Source: Diospyros lotus
Taxonomy: Eukaryota > Streptophyta > Magnoliopsida > Ericales > Ebenaceae
Direction of reading: 5' to 3'
Assembly (NCBI RefSeq): GCF_014633365.1
Contig: NC_068349.1
Coordinates: forward strand, 34,920,753-34,984,752
Length of the DNA stretch: 64,000 bases
The number at the start of each line of letters is the position of its first letter. The first letter of the stretch is position 1. This document shows, one piece after another, positions 23,801-36,606 of this stretch. Below the pieces are notes generated by a model, which worked only from the letters and a program-made list of their open reading frames with translations, was not told where the DNA came from and ran no database searches. The position numbers and the translations under genes are program-made.

Positions 23801-25800
23801 TGCTATGATAATAAACTTACTCAAGAATAAAAGTGTAATTTCTTAAGAATAATTTATTTTTTGAGACTACTACTGGGCAACTTAAAAAATCCCATTGCAA
23901 AAAAAAAAAAAAAAAAAAAAAAAATCGGGGTTTGTGGCCCACAAAGTCCCCCATCAAGCCTTGTGGTCAACGAAGCCCGATCAGGCTTTATCCCATCGGG
24001 CTTTGTGGCCCACAATACCAGAAAATATTTTTTTTTTAATTTTTCTTGATTTTTTCTTCAAATTAATGTGTTCCATTAACACTAAAATGATGTCTTTTTA
24101 CGTTTATTGGGTTAATTGAATCTATATATCACAACAAATATCATTATCTTTTACTTTGTGTGAGAATATCCATCCACTATCAACGCAACTAATACATGAT
24201 CAATTATTTTAGCTAATATTGTACAAAACAAATATAATGCTACGATAATAAACTTACTTAAGAATAAAAGTGTAATTTCTTAACAATAATTTATTTTTTG
24301 AGACTATTAGTGGACAACTTAAAAAAATCCTATTGCAAAAAAAGAAAAAAAAAATCAGGCTTTATGGCTCACAAAGTCCCCCATCAGGCCTTGTGGTCCA
24401 CGAAGCCCGATCGAGCTTTGTCCCATCAGGCTTTGTGGCCCACAAAGTCTGAAAATGATTTTTTTTTAATTTTTCTTGATTTTTCTTCAAATTAGTGTAT
24501 TCCATTAGCACTAACATGATGTCTTTTTACGTTTATTGGGTTAATTGAATGTATATATCACAACAAATATCATTATCTTTCACTTTGTGTGAGAATGTTC
24601 ATCCACTATCAACACAACCAATACATGATCAATTGTTCTAGTTAATATTAGACAAAACAAATATAATGCTACGCTAATAAACTTACTCAAGAATAAAAAT
24701 GTAATTACTTAACAATAATTTATTTTTTGAGACTACAAGTGGGCAATTTAAAAAAATCTCATTGCAAAAAAAAAAAAAAAAAAAATCGGGCTTTGTGGCC
24801 CACAAAGTCCCCCATCGGGTGTTGTGACCCACAAAGTCCCCTATCAGTTCTTGTGGTCCACGAAGCTTGATCGGGGTTTGTCCTATCGCTCTTTGTGGCC
24901 CACAAAGCCTGAAAATAATTTTTTTTTAATTTTTCTTATTTTTTTTTCAAATTAGTGTGTTCCATTAACACGAAAATGATGTATTTTTACATTTATTGGG
25001 TTAATTGAATGTATATATTACAACAAACATCATTATCTTTCACTTTATGTGAGAATGTCCATCCACTATCAACACAATCAATACATGATCAATTGTTCTA
25101 GCTAATATTGGACAAAACAAATATAATCTTACGATAATAAACTTACTCAAGAATAAAAGTGTAATTTCTTAACAATAATTTATTTTTTGAGACTACTAGT
25201 AGACAACTTAAAAAAATCACATTACAAAAAAAAAATAAAAAAAATCGGGCTTTGTGGCCCACAAAGTCCTCCACCAGGCCTTATGGTCCATGAAGTCCAA
25301 TCAGGCTTTTTCCCATCGGGCTTTGTGGCCCACAAAGCCCGAAAATGAATTTTTTTAATTTTGCTTCAAATTAGTGTGTTCCATTAGTACTAAAATGATG
25401 TCTTTTTACGTTTATTGGGTTAATTGAATGTATATATCACAACAAACATCATTATCTTTCATTTTGTGTGAGAATGTTCATCCACTATCAACACGACCAA
25501 TACATGATCAATTATTCTAGCTAATATTGGACAAAGTAAAGATAATGCTATGGAAATAAACTTACTCGAGAATAAAAGTGTAATTTCTTAACAATAATTT
25601 ATTTTTTGAGACTATTATTGGGCAACTTTGAAAAAATCTCATTGCAAAAAAAAAAAAATAAAAAAAATTAGGCTTTGTTGCCTACAAAGTCCGCCATCGG
25701 GCTTTATGGCCCACAAAGTTCGCTATCGGGTTTTGTGGCCCGCAAAGTTCGAAAATGAAATTTTTTAATTTTTTTTGAGTTTTCCTTTGAATTAGTATGT
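20843..25800. repeat. Tandem array of about 12 units of 384-460 bp
   Basis: The marker GTGTAATTTCTTAACAATAA (with small changes) recurs at 21251, 21635, 22028, 22481, 22918, 23373, 23833, 24270, 24699, 25159 and 25578. Each unit has an AT-rich body (TTGGGTTAATTGAATGTATA, CACTATCAACACAACC), an A-run of up to about 28 nt, and one to three GGGCTTTGTGG(C)CCACAAAGCCC palindromic modules. Unit length varies mainly with module number and A-run length. No coding sequence persists. It reads as a local satellite-like array. Confidence 0.92.
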
Positions 25801-27950
25801 TCCATTAGCACTGAAAATTTAAAAAATAATAATTATTAAAAAAATTATTTAGTAGTAAATTATTTTTTTAGGGGAACCGTACGTTGGTTCGAGACCCAAC
25901 CAGTTATTAAATTATGAAAAAAAATAATTATTAAAAAATAATAGTAATTATTATAAAATAATAATAATTTAATAGTTGAAAATTTATTATTATAATTATG
26001 ATTTGCAATTATTATTACAATTTAAAAATAAAATAATAATCATTCAATAATAATTTTTCAATTATATATTTAATAATACATATATATTTTAAAATTTTCA
26101 ATTATTATTATTTAATTAATTTTATTTGTATGTAATAATATATATATTTAATAATAAAAAAGGGGTGGAGATTTCTCAGGTTTGTTGTGGGGGTTAAATA
26201 GAAATTTAATCCTTTTGTTTGTTTTGTATTGATGGTAGTTTGGGAATTCACTGTCTTTGTCTTTATTCTTTATTTTTAATTAAAGTAGGTTGTTGAAAAG
26301 TCAAAGGTTGGGGTTCAAAGTGGTAAAATGGTTATTTTTTTTAATTATTTGTTTAGAAGGGGTAAAAATATTTTTTTTTTTTTTGTAAAAAATAAGATAA
26401 AAACGAATTTTGTATGTGTGTGTGGGGGGGGGGCGGGGGGGGGGGGGGGGGGGGTTATTTTTTACAATTTCCACTTTTGAAAATTTATAAAGTCAACAAT
26501 TATTAACAAACCACAATGGGTTTATTGTCGTGTAATACATAAAGTCAATAACGTATTTGAAAATATTAGGGCAGGTAGTGTAATTTGACTAAACTTCATA
26601 GATGATGTGTACTTGTTATTTAATATGGTAATTGATAAAAAAAATTGAATAGTAAGTGAATTTTAGGTTATTTTTTTGATCTATTTTGTCTAATAAATAG
26701 GTTATTTTATTAAATATATAATTTATTTTAATGTTAACTTGATTAACCGTTTTACTTAATCAACTTACTAGCTTAGCCTATTTGGTATGATGGTTTTATC
26801 GTAATTCGTTATTTATATCTTATTTTTCTTTACATCCTTGATTAGATCTTGATTTGGACTCATATTTTTAGTACATATAACTACTAAAGGCCTATTTAGA
26901 TAAGATTTTGTTTTCAAATTCAAGTTTTTGTTCTCACTATTTTGAGAAATCTAAAAAAGAAAGGCATTTGATTACCTTTTTTTTTAAATAATAATTTTAA
27001 TATTTTTATTTTATTTATATTCTTCTACTTTTAATTGCTAGTAACTCGATGTAATTAAAAAGTTATTGGAAGATCATCGACTCCTTTACATTAACATTGC
27101 TATTCATCGATAAGTCTAAATAAATGTTTGGAGCTCACCCAACTAAGTTGTCATCTTTTGCTAGTCACAACTTTTACGAGCTATAATAGTTATTGACATA
27201 GTCATGGGATTCGTCAATAACTTTACGATTGATGAATGGAGAAAAATATATATATCAAAAGATTAAATATACAATTTAAAGTAAAAATAAAGCTATTGAA
27301 CAATGCATTAATTTTTTATTTTTAAATAAATGAACACAAAAATTAAAAGGAAACATAAAAGACACTACACTCAATTTGTTACTAATCATATCAACTCTGA
27401 GTTGTTGGCTCATATTCCATGAACTTTGGGTCTTTGAATTGGATACCTATTGAATTTTTATTTTTTATCAATTCAGTCTCGATTTTTATTTTATTTTTTT
27501 TGAAAAAGTTCAAGAATTAATTTAGAAAAAAATAAATTTTAGGGAGTGTCAAGGCCAAAAACTTGAAGTTTAGGGGCATACCATCAATTTACTTAATACA
27601 ATTGATAATAATAGAGGGTTATGATAGCTAATTTTTTTAAAAAAATTAATGACTGGTTAAACTAATATTAAAATTAAAGAGATATTTGAGACAAATAACT
27701 AAAAAATTAAAAAGAATGTGTAATGACATGAAATTAAATCATGGCCAAGACCACGAAACTGCCACTCCAAGGCAAATCTTGTATATTCATCGAAAAACCA
27801 TATGAGCCGTTCGATCGTTCACAATAGACGACTCAAATACAACTGTGATCTCAGCCCTAACAACCAAACCTGCTAGTGATCTCAGTCTAATCGATGCTCA
27901 CAAAAATATTAGAACACACACACGAATAAAAAACGGAGAAAAAGTGCAAA
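25801..27950. other. AT-rich intergenic DNA
   Basis: The sequence is dominated by TAATAATTATTA-like stretches (25810-26160) and A/T-rich unique DNA. It has no credible coding frame. A long G-run within it is listed separately. Confidence 0.55.
26424..26454 (+). repeat. 31-bp G-run (10 G, C, 20 G)
   Basis: An almost pure G homopolymer preceded by a TG repeat. It can form G-quadruplexes and is prone to assembly and replication slippage, so its length may be inexact. Confidence 0.8.
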
Positions 27951-27989
27951 TTTTTAATAAAAGGCCTTCCAAGTGGGGCTCAATTGAAC

Positions 27990-28160
27990 TGTGCCACGTA
28001 GCGTAACTAGCTCACGTGCAGGGGGTTCTATCACCATTACCACAATGACCCTTAAAGACGACTCCTCGACAGAGGGACAGACACAGAGGGAGACACCACA
28101 ACAGCAAACCCTCTCGTCATCCGAGGCACTTCGAGTTTGCCCTCGGTATCTTTCTTTCTC
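27990..28160 (+). promoter_or_regulatory. Possible promoter and 5' leader exon
   Basis: A GC-richer island follows a CACGTG G-box (28013-28018). It ends in a splice-donor-like CCTCG|GTATCTTTC at about 28147. The CT-rich flank looks like a plant 5' UTR or intron start. It may be the leader exon of the neuroguidin-like gene whose ATG is at 44921, with the transposon nest as its first intron. That link is inferred only from order and strand. Confidence 0.3.
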
Positions 28161-28596
28161 TCTTGATCTCGAATCGCCTCTTTAATTCTCTCTCACTACA
28201 TTCGTTTGTGTTTTAATGTTTGATGATTGATGCCTTGATTGTTGCGATTGGTGTGATACGAATGATTATTGAATTTTAAAGGTTTCGAATGTGTATTTTT
28301 TCTTTTATTTGATTTTTGGGCAATTCTCATGGGATCTAGCGGTTTTGTTTCTTTCCTTTATTATTTGTTGAGATGTCATGTCAAAATTTCTGTTTACTTA
28401 ATCTGGGTGAAATTGATGCGCATTTGTGAGCTGGTGTTAGCCCTGTCTGTGCATAAGATTAACAGTTATGGCGATGATTGAAGTGCATTAATGAGTAGGA
28501 TTTTAGGTTTTAGTTAGTCAACCATGTGAAAAAGGCATGCATAGATGTTTGTCACACTATTTTCATGTTTTGTAGAGTAGAATTTGTCGGGGTAAT
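28161..28596 (+). other. Non-coding DNA, intron-like
   Basis: T-rich single-copy-looking sequence between the possible leader exon and the first LTR. No domain-bearing frame was seen. Confidence 0.4.
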
Positions 28597-29236
28597 TGTA
28601 ATACCCGAGAATTTCATAAGGACTCAAGAGTGAATTATCTTGTGGCAAAAATGAATTTTTTTTATAAATGGAAGGTATAAGGGTAATTTATTACCGTATG
28701 AATGACTGAATCGACTACAGGGAGTGCTCTGAAGTCGAGATGTCTCAGGAAATCAATATGGTATTGATGAGAATCTCGAGGCATGATTTATGGGACCGAA
28801 AGATATCAGATCATGAATAATTTTCGGTACAGCTAGAATACAGCTACGATATAGGCTGAAAAATCGAATTATCGTAAAGGGCTTCTGGGAAGTCAACGAA
28901 ACCTTGAGAGAGCTCATATTCGATAAGTAGGACAACTCTTTAGTAGTTTTAGGAAGAACCGAAAGGGTTTACGACCAAAACGAAAATTCGGGCCTAAGTG
29001 CTGTTTTCTGAAATTGTCAGAAGGAGGTCGAAATGATGTTTTTTCAGAATATTTGGGGGTCAAATGACAGTTTTAAGACTCGAGGAACTTAATTGTAATT
29101 ATGCAAAGTTTAGGGGCTATGTGAAAATGGGCCAAACTGAGAAAACCACAGTTTGAATGGCCAAAATGCAATTTCAAGGAAACGTCCAAACAACCATGGC
29201 TGACCAGCCCATCCCATCGTTGAATTCGGCGACAGG
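28597..29236 (+). mobile_element. Ty3/gypsy LTR A, left part
   Basis: This begins TGTAATACCC and resembles the start of the LTR at 55013 (for example GGAAGAAACGA / GGAAGAACCGA and AATTGTAATTA-like blocks). It is broken at 29236 by the minus-strand element, with flanking ACAGG here and ACGGG at 42673. The rest continues at 42673. Confidence 0.8.
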
Positions 29237-31200
29237 TGTAACGCCCTGCTTTTTCGAGAGTTAAATAACTTAGGAATTTTGGAAATATTTTTTTTTATAT
29301 AAATCATTTCCTAATAATCCCGTCTACCTTCCAAGCATACCAAACAGGAATCAATAAATTAAGATAGGTAATCATCATAAATGCGGAAGCTTAAAATTGA
29401 AACCTGATATAATACATAACTGAATTCACTTAATCATAATATAAGAATATGTACCATCATATCATCAAATACTTAAATACATAGAGACTTATCTGTACAA
29501 TCTGACGATTCCTCAAAAATACATTCAATCGTAACAATTATACATGTTCTTCAATATAGCATAATCTTCTAAACATGACCAAAAATATATCTTGGATCCT
29601 CATGAATGAGCATATACCGAAACATCTTATCGAACCCATCGGCCACATCATCAATCATCCCCTTGTCATAGCTGTAAATCCTAACTGGAACGTTTGAATG
29701 TTCTAGAGGCATAACCCAATTAGAAGATGAATCTTCTAGTGAGGGTTTAGAAACATGATACATGAATGCATGATGCAATAACATAAACAATCATATGTCC
29801 TAGTGTAACTTCTCTAGCCCACCGGCCCGGCACGGAACCCTAGGCAGAATCTCGAACCTCTGCAGGATAATCCCAACGTTGTTCCATTATTCCCTTGGAG
29901 AATTACGGCTACACTCTTAGGGCGACATCCCAATCCCATGCACGAGTATCAATATGCCAATAATATCGTGCCATGCAAAAATCACGTCTTTCCATGCAAT
30001 ATCATAAAATGATCATAACTTCAATAAATATAATGCATAATGAAGAAAACGTGCCATATATAGGTTCTTGGGATAAAACCATTCACCTTTAGACGTAAAC
30101 TCGAATTTTCTCAAAAAGCATGCATCGCCTCGATTTACGTGCCAACCTCGGAAATAACGCAAATCGTCAAGATATTTGGTCGAATCACTTCCTGGCCAAT
30201 AATTTCAAAGGAAAATCAATAATTTAATTTTTTCAGACTTTTTCTTATTTTTTTTCTATTTTCCCTCTATTTTTCATAGTCATAAATTCTTTAAATATTC
30301 AAAATAAATACCTAATCAAGTCATTTCTTGAATTTGTATTCATGAAAATTCCTAAAATAGCATTTCTAATCTCTAAAAATTTTCTGGGAATTTTCCGAAA
30401 CCTCTTCTTATTTTTTTCTAAGTAAGTTTCCTTTAATAAATTTAAAATAATTACTTCCTCGTGAAATTTCCAAAATAAAAATTTATAAAAATAAACAATT
30501 ACTTTTTCCTGTATTTATGGATATTTTTCTAGAATTTTATCGCTCTTATTTATATTTTTACTCTATTTTCCTTTATTTTTAGTATTTAAAAATAATAAAA
30601 ATTACCTTCAGTCATCTTCTCTGGCGCTGGCTCACCGGAAAATAAAACTGAGTATACAAAAAGATATCCCACCTTGATTCGATTAGCTTGGCTAAATTTG
30701 AGTTTCAAACAACACTCGGAAGACTTCCCTCCGATCAAAAATCAGTCTGGCTCCGGCGAGATTTGATTTTTCCGGTGAAACTCCGATCAGCCCTCAAATA
30801 AACTCCAAAATTTCTCAAAATTTTCATAAATGATTCTCACCTCATGGGAAATAAAAGCCTTATGGTTTGGTGCCTCAATTTGTTCAAAAATAAGGTCGAT
30901 TTGAACCTCAAATTTTGCAAAACTCTCGGCCACTATATCCTCTCTTTATAGCCAAATTCAAACCCCAAAACGACAAATCTCGAGCAACCCAAGGCCTCTG
31001 ATGTCTCCCCTTTCCATATATCCATCCAAAATCCATCGAAATAGCCCTCAAAATCTTGATTAAAGTAGCTAATTTTTTGGCCGAAATTTGGCCATTTCGG
31101 TCGATGCCAAGGCCAATTGTTAGCCTAGGCTTGACCCAAGAGCATCCTAGGCTACTTTTCTCGAGTTTTTCACCACCGAATTCGGTGATGGGAGGTGGTG

Positions 31201-34200
31201 TGTAACACCCCACTTATTTAGGGCATGTTATGACTTAGGAAATTTGGGTCTTATTTTTTTTTTCTAAATGACATAATTCCCGAAATTCCCTAAGACCTAT
31301 CTAGTGCTTGACGAAATATTTTATACACTAGAGAAAATTACAATCTTATAAAGAGGAAGCTGAATCGAACCAGCTCATGGCATTACATACATAAATAACT
31401 GAACGTGGCATTTATCACAAAGTTGATACATAAGCTTCTAAAGATAAATTAAAACGTACATAATTCTTGAAACATTCATATTACAACATAACATGGCACA
31501 CTTGCTCGTTTCTTGATGACTCGCGTCACTACATATCTTCGACTTTCGTACCATCACGCAAGTCCTGACTAGAACGTTGAATATTTCAGGGACAAAAACC
31601 CAAATTAGATGATGGACCATCTAAGTAAGGGTACATAATGCTATATCATGTGTGTATGCAATGTCTTACTCATCGTAGGTGTCAACTGCACCCCTTATGC
31701 TACCTACCATTCTTACGGCCTCCTCTTTCAAAGCTAGGGTGTCTGGGGTCACCCTTGATAAAGTAGTGGTGCCAGTTCATACTCCCTACGATCTCAATGC
31801 GTGTGATCAATGATGTCATCGTGTTCATATGCATTTCATAGCATGTCATGTGTGTAGTTTACGTGATGGGTGCATACCAAAACATGTCAATATGATGTAA
31901 GCATTCCCAAATATCGAGGTTTAGATATAATCATTTATAACCGAGCTAATTTGTAAAAGTACACTTACTGCTAAGTTATCTCGAGAAGCATGTCGACCTC
32001 GGTGATCATGCCGAGTGGGCTATTTCCCAATCCTCTTACCCTAAAACATTAAATTTATTTTCAGAATATTAATTTACTATTTTCTATAATTTCTCTTTAA
32101 TTTCTAAGTCTTATTTCCTCAAAATTACACAATAAATATCCAACCTTTCATATAACTCAATTTCTCTTTACTAATATTCTTTAAATAATATTTCTAACCT
32201 TCTGGAATTTTCTTGGAATTTTTCAAATTAAATTCCTATTTTTCCTTATTTCCATAACAACAAAACTATTTAAATAAATAATTAATTTAGCATTTTCCAG
32301 AAAATTTTTCACAAAATAAGACATAAACGAAATTCTAGATTTTATGAAAATTTTTGCAAAATTTTTATCTATTTCTTTTTTTTTTCTTTTTTTTTTCTTT
32401 TCTTCCTGGTGGGCGCGTGCAAGCCACACACCTTCTTCCTACTCGCGGGTAGACATGGCCAAAATTGAACCGGACCGGCGGTTCGAACCGGAACCGGACC
32501 GGCCGGAACCGGACCCGGAACCGGCCGAACCGGAACCGGACTGAACCTGCGAAATTCGGTCCGGTTCCGGTTCAAGGTTCCGGGGAACCGGAACCGTCGA
32601 TTCCGCGGAACCGGAACCGAAACTGCCGGTTCCGGTTCCGCGGTTCCGATTCCGCGGAACCGGAACAACCCCCCCCTCCCCCCGTGCAGCACCCCTCCCC
32701 CCCCACCACCCCCCCTCCCCCCCCATCCCCCCCGTGCAGCACCCCTCCCCCCCCCAACGGTCCAATTTTGGACCGTTGGCAGCCAACGGTCCAATTCCAA
32801 TTTTATTAATTTTTTTTTTAATTTTATAATTCCTATCTATATATACCCCTCCCTCCCCCACTCATTTTTCACACTTTCTCTCTCTCTCTCTCTCAAGTCT
32901 CAAGCTATTATTCTCTCAATTTTGTCTCTCATTTAATATTTCAATTTCAATTTCTTCAATCTTCTCATTTTGTTATTTATCAATTTATTCAATTATATTG
33001 TTAATTATTTATTACTTGTATTACATACTTGTTTAGTTGTTTTAATTATTTTTAATGAAATTATTACTTATATTTCTTCAATTTTTAGTAGTGTTTTTTT
33101 ATTAAAAATATGGTTGAGAATATTTATATTTACAATTACATTTAACAATTAAAAATCGAAACCAAACCGAACCGAACAACGGAACAAGGACCAAAATTGA
33201 ATACAACAATATTTAAAAAAAATTAAAAAAATTCGGTTTGAACCGGAACCGGAATCGTTGACCGAACCGGCTCAAACCGTTGACCGAACCGGTCCAAACC
33301 GTTGACCGAACCGGCACGAACCGGAACCAGAACCGAACCGTCCCAAACCGCCCTTGGGCGGTTCGGTTCAGGTTCAAAGATTTCTTGAACCGGAACCGGC
33401 GGTTCATGAACTGGAACTGGCGGTTCATGAACCGTGGCCATGTTTACTCGCGGGTGTGTGGCTGTATGCGCTCATCTGCTTCGTCTTCTTCGGCGGCCCT
33501 ACATGCCGCCGGCGACGCTGCTGGGTTCTAAGCTTCAAATGAAGCTTGCTTTCCCCTTAAACTCGACCTCCCGAACCCAAAAATGGTCTTAAATCTTTGA
33601 AAAAACAACACGAAATACCTCGATTTGTCGATCGAAGGCGTGGCTCCGGCGAATAGCGCGATTTTCTGACGAGCTTGATTTCTCCTTCTTTGCTGCTCCG
33701 TTGGCTACCAAATGCTCCAGAAAGGTTGCCCACGACACAAAGACCAAGACCCCACTCACCAAGCTCTCAAACGTTACCCCAATCGAGCGATCTATGAAGT
33801 AAAAGAAATCTGATGAAGGCCTTGCTCGAACTCAGCTATTTATAGCCAAAACTCGACGTGTCTTGTCCCATCATGATCGCCACGCATCCGGGAAGCCACT
33901 CTGACGGTCATTCCTTCATTAAATGCTCCCTGGTTTGCTTGTTGCAGGCGCAGCCAAAGCATGGCGAGTGCCTGCTCTGATTTTCTGATCTTCTTTGATT
34001 TTTTTTTTATATACATATATATATATACCTACATACATATACATACTTATACCTATACCTATACCTATATGCATACCTATCTTTAATATACATATATACA
34101 TATAACAGTAAAAATCCCAATACATACTATTTATATAATTTCTGGTACCTAAGCATATTTTAATTATACTATATATTTCATATAATATATATATTTTATG

Positions 34201-34327
34201 AATATAACTATGACTAACTATATATAAATACAACTAAATAGATTTATACTTACTCTATTAAATTTATTGATAAATACTTAAAACACTAAAATTTGATTTA
34301 TTATTTACGATGTCTAAGGGTATTACA
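31201..34327 (-). mobile_element. Nested solo LTR C with TGGTG target duplication
   Basis: The 3127-bp segment starts TGTAACACCCC and ends GGTATTACA. It is flanked by perfect TGGTG repeats (31196-31200 and 34328-34332). The uninterrupted target is seen in the sister LTR around 42046. It contains a nested hAT-like element and LTR motifs related to 15244-17961. There are no internal genes. Confidence 0.92.
32450..33446. mobile_element. hAT-like non-autonomous element D, 8-bp TSD CTCGCGGG
   Basis: The ends TAGACATGGCC and GGCCATGTTTA are inverted repeats with one mismatch. Perfect CTCGCGGG duplications flank them (32442-32449 and 33447-33454). Both subterminal regions are packed with GGTTCCGGTTC / GAACCGGAACC repeats in both orientations. 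The centre has C-runs with a duplicated CCGTGCAGCACCCC block, a TATA-like TATATATACCCC and a CT-rich leader-like stretch. There is no transposase. It looks like an internally deleted hAT element retaining promoter and ends. Confidence 0.9.
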
Positions 34328-35984
34328 TGGTGGAGGAAACTTGGTCGGCCATGACAGATTTGCTCTTTGTTCAATTTTACAAAATTATACTTTGACCCCA
34401 ACTTCTTTCCATTTTGCACTTTTGGTCCTTTCCTTAAAACCCCTGAGCTTCTCAATAGTGCTATTGCGACCTAAAAGTTCTATACTTTCCATTGCATCTC
34501 CGAAAATTCCAGAAAAATGTCATTTCGACCTTCCTCTGGCAAAATTAAGAAATTACACTTAGGCCCGAATCTTCGTTTTGGCTGTAAACCCTTTCGTTTC
34601 TTCCTGAAACCATTGAAGGGTTGTTCCTTATGAAAAATCAAAGCCCCCTCAAGTTTCTGTTGACTTCCCGAAAGTTGTCTATATCAATTCGATTTTGCAG
34701 CCTAAATGGCAATTGCATTTTAGTTGTACCGAAAATCGTTCCTGATTTCATTTCTTTTGATGTCATAAATCATATTTCGAAATACTCATCACGACCATAT
34801 CATTTTCCATTAGCATCTCGGCTGCAAGGCACTCCCTACAGTCGATTCGATCAATTTTCGGGCTATTTAGATACCAATCTTCCCCGAAATTTCGTTTTTC
34901 TAATAAAACGTTTATTTTCAAATAATCCTAATTTCTTGGGTATTACATTCACCCCTCCTTAAAGAAATTTCGTCCTCAAAATTTTTATCTAACCGATAAA
35001 GTAGATAAGACAAAACTCAGCTTATTACCTGAACACATCAATCACATATTGATTCGATCCTTACCAAACACCCTGAGTTTGTATCCCATGTCTATGAGCA
35101 TGCCGTGTCTTTCACAACATTTTCTGTTGTGGTTCTACAGACAATCGCACGTCTCCCAAAATTTTAGGCACGTACATCCTACCCGACACTTAAGGATGCC
35201 AACTCGCATCTTAATAATCGGAACCCTTGGGTTGGCCATGATCATCAATCTATAGACAAATTTATTTGTCAACCAGACATACTTTTCGTATCTTGTTCAC
35301 CAAATCCAGCTAAACAACCAGGTTAGCGATAAAAAATAAACGATCCCTTCAGCACTACACTCATAGTCAGTAGGCCAACAAGCCTCCAACATCTGACACT
35401 CACAGCTATCCACCCCGGCCATGCACCAGGCACCTTTTTGCCAAGTCCCGGGTGATACGAAGTAGTGCATTCGTAGTCCTTAAGGAACTCCATCGACCGT
35501 TGCTACCTCTTGTTTAACTTTTTCTGCGTGAACCCACACCTTAGGCTCCTCATGGTTTGTGAGCACATCAAATGTCCCACCATTTCGGTAGTGTCTCTAT
35601 AACCTCTAGAGCACATACCCTAGTTGCCAGCTCCAAATCATATATCGGGTATTTCTCCTTGTGGCTTGGTGTAATCCATACGTAATCATTTGCTCATGTT
35701 GCACTAACACTAAATCCGATCCTTTGAGCTATCACGAGCTCTTACTGTATCTGGTAGATCATTCTCATTAGACTCTTCTTACGAGTTCCTATTATGGACA
35801 CAACTATTCCGAAGTGTCTCATCACAACCTTCTGAAAACAGCTTGCCAAAACATCTTATTTCGAAACATCTTAGCATCTTATCTTGAAACTTGATTTCCA
35901 TAATTTTATTTTGAACCTTACGTTGCTCCATGTTTTGAATCATAGGGTCGGGACTATAAATACCCGAAAAGCCCCGAACTCAAC

Positions 35985-36560
35985 TTTCGCGTGTCCGGAT
36001 AATTTTTTTCTTCTTGCCAAAATCTCCGGAATAATAAAACACATTTTTCCCATAAAGAATAGAAAAATATTTTTCTATTCTTTTTTTTTTCTTTCTTTTT
36101 TTCTTTTTCTTCCTTATTTCTTCTTCATTCTTCTTCTTCTTCCTTCCTTCCTCTTCAGCGCACAGACCCTGTGCACAAACAACCACTGGCCGCCGTTGCC
36201 TTCCAGTGTCGCCACCACTGCTACCCCCTCTGTAACTGCCTCCAGTGCCTGCTCCGCCATCGGCCGCGAGCCACTGCGTGGCTTCTCCGCGCCATCGTCG
36301 CCGATCACAGCTCTTCCCGCTCATCATCACCGGCACAATCGGGCCTTACGTCGGCTAGATCCGGCTATGCCACCGCCGCTGCCTGCTCTCTCGCGCAGCC
36401 ACTGCCTCGCTTTCCTGACCGCTACAACAACCATCGTCGTCCCTGTCGTTGCTGCCAGATCTGGGTCGATCCGACCCAACCCGACTCGATTCAGGTTTGA
36501 CCCATCATTGATTCGACCTATTAGATCTGACCCATATTTGATTTGACCCATCTGATTAGA
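35985..36560 (+). mobile_element. LTR-like fragment inside element B
   Basis: GCGTGTCCGGATAATTTTTT, CTTGCCAAAATCTC and a CTT-rich tract are shared in order with the R-U5 part of the LTR at 15244-17961 (near 16360-16530). A GC-rich open stretch (36170-36480) follows, then repeated GATCTGACCCATAT blocks. The open frames here have no recognisable domain, so I do not call a gene. Confidence 0.6.
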
Positions 36561-36606
36561 TCTGACCCATATCTAATTTGCTTAGATTTGGCCAGAACCT
36601 AGATCT

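Larger units (their letters stand above)
29237..34947 (-). mobile_element. 3' LTR of non-autonomous Ty3/gypsy element B
   Basis: On the minus strand it runs from TGTAATACCC (34947) to GGGCGTTACA (29237). The polypurine tract abuts at 34948. Removing the nested solo LTR and one duplicated 5-bp site leaves 2579 bp, close to the 2565 bp of the partner LTR at 40108-42672. The two copies align throughout, including the CGAATTCGGTGATGGGAGG insertion-site context. Confidence 0.88.

Noticed and set aside
20843..25800. Array as tandem coding gene family
   Set aside because: The 60-90-codon frames are read across A-runs and palindromes, change frame between units and have no conserved protein.
25872..25900. 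tRNA-like B box GGTTCGAGACC, possible SINE
   Set aside because: No A box at the right distance upstream and no tRNA-like fold or poly-A tail found.
32369..32861. Gly- and Arg-rich frames of about 140 codons
   Set aside because: They come from C-runs and GGTTCC repeats of the hAT-like element.
35884..36546. 220-codon frame
   Set aside because: Spans an LTR-like fragment and GC-rich filler, with no recognised domain and no codon constraint visible.
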